Source: PSLL01 sp050259195 (lineage in GTDB: Bacteria; Desulfobacterota_D; UBA1144; Nemesobacterales; CSP1-2). Taken from it: DNA of 7,981 bases. This document shows, in pieces, positions 1 through 5,356 of this stretch; position 1 is the stretch's first letter; each line of letters starts with the position of its first letter. Below the pieces are notes generated by a model. The model saw only the letters and a program-made list of their open reading frames with translations. It did not search any database and had not been told where the DNA came from. Both the position numbers and the translations under genes were made by a program. The stretch is from the NCBI GenBank assembly GCA_050259195.1, contig JBLNAE010000259.1:1-7981 (forward strand), in the 5' to 3' direction.

Positions 1-1
1 T

Positions 2-748
2 AGGAGAATGGGATATTGGAAAAAGATCTATGATGAATGCCCGGGTAAAGGGAAGACGGTAAGAAGAGACTGGATAGAAGGTGTTGTGTGGAATGAGATA
101 AAGAACTGGATTCTTAATCCCGTCATCCTGGAAGAGATAATTTTGGAGAAGCTCAAGGAGTTCGAGAAAGAGAAGGGTAATTCATTTAAGAGGTACAGCA
201 AAATAAGGAATTCTATAGAGAAGAAAAAGGAGGAAAAGACAAGAATTCTGGAACTCTATAGAAGGGGTACTATCACAATTGAAGACGCCGAGAAGCAGCT
301 TAAGGCTATAGAATCAGAAGAAAAGGCCCTACTTCAAATGGGAAAAGAGATAAAATCAAAGGTAATGATAGAGGATTTGCCTCGTGAAGAGTTGTTAAAA
401 AGCTTAAGGGAGGAATCCGATTCATACAGTGGAAAAATTGAAGATGGTTCTATCTCGTTTGAAGATAAAAGGAGAATCATCGAGAGATTTGTAAAGGAAG
501 TCAGGGTTAATGTGAACGGAAGGAAAGCGGATCGGCCCTCTTTGGTAGAGACAATACCCTTTAGAATCGATGCGGAACCTATATCTTCAAAAGACGCTTC
601 AATAGTAACGATCTATTTCAGAGATAAAAATACAAATGATGAAAGGATGTTACAAGAAGCCATTAATAGTGTTAATTTTGCAGATGTAATATACAAATTT
701 CCATTCCCACCAAAAGAGCTTGGTGTGATTGTTAATGGTGTGCTTTGA
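2..748 (+). CDS. Large serine recombinase, C-terminal part (5' truncated by window edge)
   Basis: The frame is open to the left edge: codons AGG AGA precede the first ATG at 8, so that ATG is probably internal. About 249 codons are visible. The segment CPGKGKTVRRDWIEGVVWNEI followed by a long charged helix region (about residues 45-150 from the ATG, rich in E/K/L) matches the C-terminal part of large serine recombinases: end of the zinc beta-ribbon, the 'lE..vW..i...l..P' segment, then the coiled coil. The catalytic N-terminal resolvase domain with its nucleophilic Ser lies outside the window, so activity cannot be judged. Such enzymes integrate and excise phages or mobile elements at short att sites, often next to their own gene. 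The gene is A-rich with many AGA/AGG arginine codons, unlike the more GC-rich gene at 842, which suggests separate origins. The TGA stop overlaps the -35 box of the next promoter. The family call is fairly firm; completeness is unknown. Confidence 0.8.
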   Translation, partial: RRMGYWKKIYDECPGKGKTVRRDWIEGVVWNEIKNWILNPVILEEIILEKLKEFEKEKGNSFKRYSKIRNSIEKKKEEKTRILELYRRGTITIEDAEKQLKAIESEEKALLQMGKEIKSKVMIEDLPREELLKSLREESDSYSGKIEDGSISFEDKRRIIERFVKEVRVNVNGRKADRPSLVETIPFRIDAEPISSKDASIVTIYFRDKNTNDERMLQEAINSVNFADVIYKFPFPPKELGVIVNGVL

Positions 749-774
749 CAGGGTATTATTATTCGTGAGATAAT
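745..774 (+). promoter_or_regulatory. Sigma70-like promoter upstream of the 842 gene
   Basis: TTGACA (745-750) and GATAAT (769-774) are separated by 18 bp. The -35 box overlaps the TGA stop of the recombinase gene. Transcription would start near 780, giving a leader of about 60 nt before the ATG at 842. The same arrangement, with the same spacing, recurs at 5076-5105, which strengthens the call. Confidence 0.6.
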
Positions 775-794
775 GACAGTAGAAAAGGTTTATG
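765..794 (+). repeat. 30-bp perfect direct repeat, copy 1
   Basis: This stretch, beginning GTGAGATAATGACAG and ending GGTTTATG, is identical to 5096-5125. Weaker similarity continues on both sides: upstream to the TTGACA boxes with equal spacing, downstream through ATA-AATGGG-T. It covers the -10 box and the predicted first transcribed bases. It may be a duplicated promoter/operator shared by the two plus-strand genes, or a recombinase-related site, since it starts 17 bp after the recombinase stop codon. Confidence 0.85.
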
Positions 795-841
795 CATACA
801 ATGGGATGATAGTTATATGGAATGAGAAAGGAATAGGGTAA

Positions 842-1492
842 ATGTTCATAGGTCATTATGGACCGAGCTTTGCTGCAAAGGCGCTGAATAAGTCGACCCC
901 CTTGTGGATCCTCTTCGTGGCCGTGCAGTTGGTCGACGTGTTTTGGGCCATCTTCATTATTCTTGGTGTTGAGAAGGTCCGTATCGTTCCCGGAATTACG
1001 GCTACCAACCCGCTTGACCTATACTACATGCCCTACACGCATAGCTTAGTAGGGGCGATTCTTTGGGCCATCGCCGCGGTCATTGTATACCGTGTGGTTC
1101 CCAAGCTCGATGGCTGGTCGGCTGCCGGGATAGTTGGTGCGGCGGTGTTCTCCCACTGGATCCTCGATCTGATTGTACATCGTCCTGACTTGCCACTTTA
1201 TGACGATACATTAAAGGTAGGTCTTGGGCTCTGGAACTACCGGATGGTGTCATTTGCGCTTGAAATCGCTTTACTTTTTGGTGGTATGTATCTCTACTTT
1301 AGGGCGACAGAACCAGTAGGTCGTGGTGGTCGCTATGGTATGGTGATCTTTGGGCTTGTCATGGTGGCAGTCCAGAGTCTCGTTTTCTTTGGTCCTCCGC
1401 TATCCTCAGATAAGGCAGCCGCGGTTACTGCACTTGTCTCTTATTTTGTTTTCGCTGGGGTGGCATACTGGCTGGAAAGGAAACGCACTTAG
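842..1492 (+). CDS. YdjM-like membrane-bound metal-dependent hydrolase family protein
   Basis: A 216-residue integral membrane protein. Hydrophobic segments lie at about residues 20-42, 66-84, 92-110, 134-154, 163-183 and 193-211. It has the features of the YdjM/LexA-binding inner-membrane hydrolase family: an N-terminal GH (H5), YTHSL (H67), and a helix motif FSHWILDLIVHRPD giving H105, D109 and H113 as possible metal ligands. The reaction is not known for this family; E. coli YdjM is an SOS-regulated membrane protein. The start is ATG at 842 with AAAGGA at 827-832, nine bases upstream. The repeat/promoter at 745-774 should drive it. Base composition is visibly more GC-rich than the recombinase gene before it and the IS fragment after it. 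Only a 6-bp stem (AAACTC/GAGTTT) lies downstream near 1515-1540, so no clear terminator. Family assignment is good; substrate is unknown. Confidence 0.75.
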   Translation: MFIGHYGPSFAAKALNKSTPLWILFVAVQLVDVFWAIFIILGVEKVRIVPGITATNPLDLYYMPYTHSLVGAILWAIAAVIVYRVVPKLDGWSAAGIVGAAVFSHWILDLIVHRPDLPLYDDTLKVGLGLWNYRMVSFALEIALLFGGMYLYFRATEPVGRGGRYGMVIFGLVMVAVQSLVFFGPPLSSDKAAAVTALVSYFVFAGVAYWLERKRT

Positions 1493-1670
1493 GACGCAGA
1501 ATGGCACCCTCAAAACTCGGCATTGCATCTGAGTTTACATGAAGTTTCCGAACAAATTCAGAAGACTAGCACGCACAGAGAGATAATTTAACATAATGTT
1601 CCTTCCCATACTCCCAATCAAATGAACACATTTGCATATTTTGAACCTTTCTCTCTATCTCTCAGAATGC

Positions 1671-1740
1671 TACACTTCCTACACCAGCTTCACATAAAGC
1701 TGACAGCCTCGACCAAGGTGAACAGAGTGTAGGAAATGTA
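1671..1740. repeat. Inverted repeat with nested hairpin
   Basis: TACACTTCCTACAC (1671-1684) pairs with GTGTAGGAAATGTA (1727-1740), 13 of 14 positions matching. Directly inside the left arm is a second perfect stem, CAGCTT (1685-1690) with AAGCTG (1697-1702), loop CACATA. About 24 unpaired bases remain before the right arm. It could be a structured RNA, the ends of a tiny mobile element, or a remnant linked to the IS110 fragment next to it. No known RNA family was recognised. Confidence 0.5.
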
Positions 1741-1759
1741 CTTGCTGGGGTATACCCAT

Positions 1760-2026
1760 TCAATTGCGAGTAAATGCTACATTTATTTGATTCCTTATTT
1801 CTGCCTCTACCACAAGTCGATGGATCAGATCATAGAGCCAGGCTGCTTGAGTGCCTTCTTCAAATACGATGTGGACAGTGCCTCTGATTGATTTTATGAA
1901 ATCTCGGATAGTCTGTGATTTGGTCTCTATGATTGATTCCATCACGCACTTGCCTTGATGATTGTGAACGGCTGTGACTATGCTTGACTGATGGACATAT
2001 AGTCCAATATACTTGTCATTGCTCAT
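1760..2026 (-). pseudogene. IS110-family transposase, truncated and inactivated N-terminal fragment
   Basis: The first 70 or so of 88 residues match the start of IS110-family DEDD transposases: YIGLxVH near the N-terminus, SIVTAV, VMESIIET, and VHIVFEEGTQAAWLYDLI with the second acidic residue (E56/E57). The first catalytic residue is lost: the motif reads GLYVH instead of GLDVH, a TAT codon where GAT is expected, at residue 10. After about residue 70 the similarity stops and a short unrelated tail ends in a stop codon. The rest of the RuvC-like domain and the C-terminal serine domain are missing; intact family members are about 300-400 residues. The start is supported by AAGGAAGG on the minus strand (about 2030-2037). 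This is an IS remnant with no expected transposase activity. Confidence 0.85.
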
Positions 2027-2082
2027 AGCGCCTTCCTTTAAGTGGTTTGTTGTCTAAATTACAAACTTCTGACTATCACTAT

Positions 2083-2097
2083 AAAGGGGCGCCCTTT
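2083..2097. repeat. Short GC-rich hairpin in the IS110 5' flank
   Basis: AAAGGG (2083-2088), GCG, CCCTTT (2092-2097) form a perfect 6-bp stem. It lies about 57 bp upstream of the transposase fragment start on the minus strand, in the flank that in IS110-group elements carries the left end and bridge-RNA sequence. It may be a relic of that RNA, but one stem cannot show it. Otherwise 2027-2261 is AT-rich with no gene seen. Confidence 0.35.
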
Positions 2098-2261
2098 CAT
2101 AATACGCTAATTAGACGACTGAACAGAATATTTAGATTTAGGTTACTAAGTGTTCACATAAATATCGAGACTAAGAGTAAATCCGAGCATCAAAAGATTA
2201 TGGATCATTATGTTAAATATCAGTAGTGATGAGATATTGCCAGATATAGCCTGAAACAATC

Positions 2262-4619
2262 TTATAGCGACAGTATCCGCTGCCCACTCTCATAAACGGT
2301 GATTGGGCCATCTTGTGACACAGTAATAGCTAAGCATTTCGCTTCGGCACTGATTTTGGCAGCGCTACTGTGTCGTGCTCCTTTACCGATTCCTATCTCC
2401 GCCTGAGTACTCGCTCTTGGCCTAAGAAGCACCATAGAACCCCTAAATCTGGCTCGATGAACGTCTACTACGGTGGCTCCGTCTTGTTTGGCAAAGTTAA
2501 TTAGCTCTCGATCAGACATACGTCCAATATCAGCGTTTATGATTGTATCAAAACCGCTAATCTCGGGTGGATCAGAAAGCTCCCCAATAACCTCAGCATC
2601 ACCCAAAAGGAAAATCGCTCCTAGATTCTCCTCCGACATTTGGAAGGCGCATCGAAACACCCGCCGCAACAGAGGCAAGTCGTACTTTTTCTGCTCAGCC
2701 AGTTGTGCGATGGCCTCATCCATGCGTTTTATATTCTCTGACGACCACTTGCCTTGAGAATACCTACCCACCAACTGCCCATTCGCAAAGACCCTTGCCT
2801 GCCGTCCTCCCGCTGGTACAAAGAAAACCACCGCATCACATTGACGAGAAATGGCTGCGTGGTGACTAAACTGTGTACCCAGAAGGAAACTGTCTGGTTC
2901 GTCCAATGCTACTTCCAACTTGTGGATTCGACGAATATAGCCCTGCTTGTCCACTCCGTAACCCAGAACCAGACCGTCTACAATCTTGGCTAGGTTTATT
3001 ATAACTTGGCGCATAGTCCTAATGTGATCGTAGTGTTGTAATTGGATCTCACTCTCAGGCAGAATCCGAGCAATGTAGGTAGGATCGCCGACAATTAAGG
3101 CTGTCGAGAGTGGTCTCTCTTCACTCTGCATTTGGGCAATAGCTGCAGTTATTTCACAGATTTCGAGCATTGAGGGAGCATCGATTTGCTTGGTCCTTGC
3201 CAGGTCAAATAAGAACTCTGCCCGTTTGCGCTCGGTTATTTCTCGAGAAGCGATAACTGCACGAATCTCACCTGTTGCATTTTGAAATGGTTTGCCCGCG
3301 CTCTCAAGCCACCACCACTCTCCATCTTTGTGTTGCAATCTAAACGTTAAATGTCCCGAAGAGAAGGTTCCCATCATTCTCGTAAATTCCTTTATTACTG
3401 CAGAACGGTCATCCGGGTGTATCTGTTCAAAAATGTTTCTATCCATAAGTTCACTCGGTTCATAACCTAATAAATCCTTATGGTTAGGACTAAGATATAA
3501 AAATCGACCGTCAACACTTGCTTCAAATATGAGATCATAACTATGTTCAACTAGAGTACGGTATCGTTCTTCGCTCTCTCTGAGAGCCTGCTCCGCGCGC
3601 TTTCGTTCCCATATTTCCAAAGCAAGAGCAATGAAATCCGCCATGGAGCCAGCGAAATACTCCTCCTCCAATGTCCACAGGCGAGCTGTTCCAATGTTTT
3701 CATGACATATTAGCCCCACAATCTGGCCTCCTACTCGTATTGGAGCATCCAACAAGGATGTAATTCCATAAGGTCTCAGATAAGAATCCGAGAACTCTCT
3801 GGTCCTAGAGTCTGTGTAGGCATTATGGGCCGCGATAGTGCGTTCCTCTTTCAAAGCCTTGAAGTAGCTAGGATAGTCTGCAGCGGCCAGCTCGTATCCT
3901 TTTGAATGTCTTCCTGTGCTAAGTTCATATTGTTCTATACAATGAATTTTCGAGCGATCCTCATTGTATAGCCATACATTCACCCGCGCAACATCTAGGG
4001 TGCGAGCTGACGCCTCCGTGATTTCTTTCAAAGTAGCATCAAGGTTACCATTCTCTAGGAGTCTGCTCCTTGATAGTTGTATTAGAACCTCATTCTGCCT
4101 TCGGAGGCTTTTTTCGCTTTCGTGCAGCGCTTTCTCCGTCCTTTTGAGTTCTGTAATATCACGAAAGCTCCATACCCGTCCAACTATTGTTTCTCTAATT
4201 CGCTGAGGTTGAGAATAACGCTCGAATATACGACCGTCTTTAAATTCCAGAATATCATAGCTTTCCGAATATGGTTGATTGTATAACTCGTTAACCTTTG
4301 AGAGAAAAGCTTTAGGGTCTTCCAACTGGTTAAGCACTAGCTCAAGTACCTGGTTGTCATTCCGTGATTCTATAATGTGGTCAGGTATATGCCACATATC
4401 TAAAAATTTTCTATTAAAGCTAACTATCTTTCCCTCTTTGTTAACCACGAGAATTCCATCAGCAGTCGATTCTAGAGTAGCACTTAGAAGAGAAAGAGAG
4501 TTAGCAAGTTCCTCTTCCGTTCGCTTGCGCTCGGCTATCTGTTCTTTCAGTCTTTTATCTGGTTCTGAAAGCCGAGCGGTTCGTTCCTTCTTGTTATTCT
4601 TAATTTTTTTTATTGTCAT
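2262..4619 (-). CDS. PAS-GAF-PAS sensor protein with tandem diadenylate cyclase (DAC) domains
   Basis: A 785-residue soluble protein with no membrane segment. Order: coiled coil (about 20-45), PAS (41-155, ending SFRDITELKR), GAF (about 180-337), PAS_3 type (349-468, with HPDD and REITERKRAE), then a C-terminal DAC region. The last unit (about 662-780) has the DisA_N/DAC signature: D713-G714-A715 and GARHSSAA (747-754), against the usual DGA and GTRHRAA. It should condense two ATP into c-di-AMP, with the sensors tuning output. A second, degenerate copy precedes it (about 503-620): ALIVGD, D548-G549-L550 and GTQFSHHAAIS (581-591), aligning without gaps to GARHSSAAKIS. In the C-terminal copy the RHR arginine is Ser, so activity is likely but not certain. 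Start: ATG 4619, with in-frame TAA TAA just upstream and only a weak ribosome site. It is divergent from the DHH-CPBP gene at 5357. PAS ligand and GAF ligand are unknown. Confidence 0.85.
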   Translation of the reverse strand: MTIKKIKNNKKERTARLSEPDKRLKEQIAERKRTEEELANSLSLLSATLESTADGILVVNKEGKIVSFNRKFLDMWHIPDHIIESRNDNQVLELVLNQLEDPKAFLSKVNELYNQPYSESYDILEFKDGRIFERYSQPQRIRETIVGRVWSFRDITELKRTEKALHESEKSLRRQNEVLIQLSRSRLLENGNLDATLKEITEASARTLDVARVNVWLYNEDRSKIHCIEQYELSTGRHSKGYELAAADYPSYFKALKEERTIAAHNAYTDSRTREFSDSYLRPYGITSLLDAPIRVGGQIVGLICHENIGTARLWTLEEEYFAGSMADFIALALEIWERKRAEQALRESEERYRTLVEHSYDLIFEASVDGRFLYLSPNHKDLLGYEPSELMDRNIFEQIHPDDRSAVIKEFTRMMGTFSSGHLTFRLQHKDGEWWWLESAGKPFQNATGEIRAVIASREITERKRAEFLFDLARTKQIDAPSMLEICEITAAIAQMQSEERPLSTALIVGDPTYIARILPESEIQLQHYDHIRTMRQVIINLAKIVDGLVLGYGVDKQGYIRRIHKLEVALDEPDSFLLGTQFSHHAAISRQCDAVVFFVPAGGRQARVFANGQLVGRYSQGKWSSENIKRMDEAIAQLAEQKKYDLPLLRRVFRCAFQMSEENLGAIFLLGDAEVIGELSDPPEISGFDTIINADIGRMSDRELINFAKQDGATVVDVHRARFRGSMVLLRPRASTQAEIGIGKGARHSSAAKISAEAKCLAITVSQDGPITVYESGQRILSL

Positions 4620-4648
4620 AACCGAATATTATTAAAAGTTACCTAGGT

Positions 4649-4657
4649 ATTATATCA
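4649..4657 (-). promoter_or_regulatory. Extended -10 promoter for the DAC sensor gene
   Basis: Read on the minus strand, this is TGATATAAT: a consensus TATAAT (4654-4649) preceded by the TGn of an extended -10 element. No good -35 box is seen 16-18 bp further upstream, as is common for extended -10 promoters. Transcription would start near 4642, leaving a leader of only about 23 nt before the ATG at 4619. Confidence 0.55.
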
Positions 4658-4865
4658 TGGAATCAAGATTTTGAGAGCTTGGCTAAAAGTAATGATAGAC
4701 TGGGTTTTCCAACCCTGCCTTACAAATCATTCCCACTTGTAGGAGGGCCATCCTTGGCACGACTCATCCGCAAATCACTCTTACTGAATCACCCATCCTG
4801 GATAATGCATCGTGCATCCTGTGTGCCTACTCCGTGACTAAGATAAAGGTCTTGCTTCTTCGTAT

Positions 4866-4884
4866 ATCTGAATCAATTTCAGAT
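4866..4884. repeat. Perfect 7-bp inverted repeat
   Basis: ATCTGAA (4866-4872), loop TCAAT, TTCAGAT (4878-4884). It may be an operator-like dyad or small hairpin. It lies more than 200 bp from either predicted transcription start and has no adjacent T run, so it is not an obvious terminator. Confidence 0.4.
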
Positions 4885-5075
4885 CACGGGTTCTGCAGTA
4901 AACAGTTGTTGAGGATCAAGTCGTCGCAGCCGACCGCAGAACACAAGATGATCAAATCTTTAACTTAACCCAGTCTAAGCCATTCAATATGTTTTAACTT
5001 TCATTTAAGTATATGCTCCTATTATCATAATGTCCCATAGTCCATGTCTCATACCCCCTTGCCTTCTTAGGCGTG

Positions 5076-5105
5076 TTGACAAGGGATTATCCGTTGTGAG
5101 ATAAT
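5076..5105 (+). promoter_or_regulatory. Sigma70-like promoter for the DHH-CPBP gene
   Basis: TTGACA (5076-5081) and GATAAT (5100-5105) with an 18-bp spacer, the same geometry as 745-774 and homologous to it. Transcription would begin near 5112, giving a leader of about 245 nt before the ATG at 5357. Sharing this promoter suggests that the membrane protein at 842 and the DHH-CPBP protein respond to the same signal, or that a promoter-bearing repeat was copied. Confidence 0.6.
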
Positions 5106-5125
5106 GACAGTAGAAAAGGTTTATG
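5096..5125 (+). repeat. 30-bp perfect direct repeat, copy 2
   Basis: Identical to 765-794 over 30 bp, with degraded similarity beyond both ends. The two copies bracket about 4.3 kb holding the YdjM-like gene, the IS110 remnant and the DAC sensor gene. Confidence 0.85.
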
Positions 5126-5207
5126 GATAAAATGGGGTAAGCAAATTACTATCTGTAACCAGGGTACAAAGCTCTGACCTAAGGGCTATGAGCACTCTAG
5201 TATGGCT

Positions 5208-5250
5208 GGAGTTGCCCCAGTTAGACTGGGATAGGTTCTTTTCTAACTCC
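5208..5250 (+). promoter_or_regulatory. Nested hairpin in the long leader of the DHH-CPBP mRNA
   Basis: GGAGTT (5208-5213) pairs with AACTCC (5245-5250), enclosing a perfect stem CCCAGT (5216-5221) with ACTGGG (5225-5230), loop TAG. Further possible pairings upstream are ACAG near 5106-5109 with CTGT near 5153, and GCTC/GAGC around 5170-5193. Together with the 245-nt leader this is compatible with a cis-acting RNA. I do not recognise the ydaO c-di-AMP riboswitch core, so its role is open. Confidence 0.35.
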
Positions 5251-5356
5251 TATTTATGCAATCCCCCATTAAGGTTTTTTACTCTTCTAAAGTCCTTGAG
5301 GTTTGGAGCAAAGAAATAGGCTCAGATGGAACGTAGTTTGATTAAAGAAGGAATAC

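Larger units (their letters stand above)
4696..5230. repeat. Three copies of TAGACTGGG
   Basis: TAGACTGGGTT at 4696-4706 has a perfect 11-bp inverted copy at 4967-4977 (AACCCAGTCTA), and TAGACTGGG recurs at 5222-5230 as part of a hairpin. Spacing is about 270 and 250 bp. They could be regulator binding sites in the divergent promoter region or remnants of an insertion; the sequence alone does not decide. Confidence 0.4.
4620..5356. other. Divergent intergenic region between DAC and DHH-CPBP genes
   Basis: No convincing gene is seen in these 737 bp. They hold the minus-strand promoter at 4649-4657, a hairpin at 4866-4884, three copies of TAGACTGGG (4696-4704, 4969-4977 inverted, 5222-5230), the second promoter/direct repeat (5076-5125) and a hairpin-containing leader. 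The stretch 4740-4960 has short open frames on the minus strand without recognisable homology; it could be decayed coding DNA. Confidence 0.6.

Noticed and set aside
650..856. Minus-strand frame of 68 codons
   Set aside because: It overlaps the recombinase end and the promoter/repeat, with no ribosome site or recognisable protein.
2473..2993. Plus-strand open frames inside the DAC sensor gene
   Set aside because: They lie antisense to well-conserved DAC coding sequence and encode nothing recognisable; the same holds for plus-strand frames at 3964-4206 and 4279-4635.
4740..4960. Possible remnant coding sequence on the minus strand (short frames ending near 4890)
   Set aside because: Short peptides are readable but none matches a family I can name; not enough to call a pseudogene.
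5112..5356. ydaO-type c-di-AMP riboswitch
   Set aside because: Attractive because of the context, but the conserved core sequences of that class were not found in the leader.
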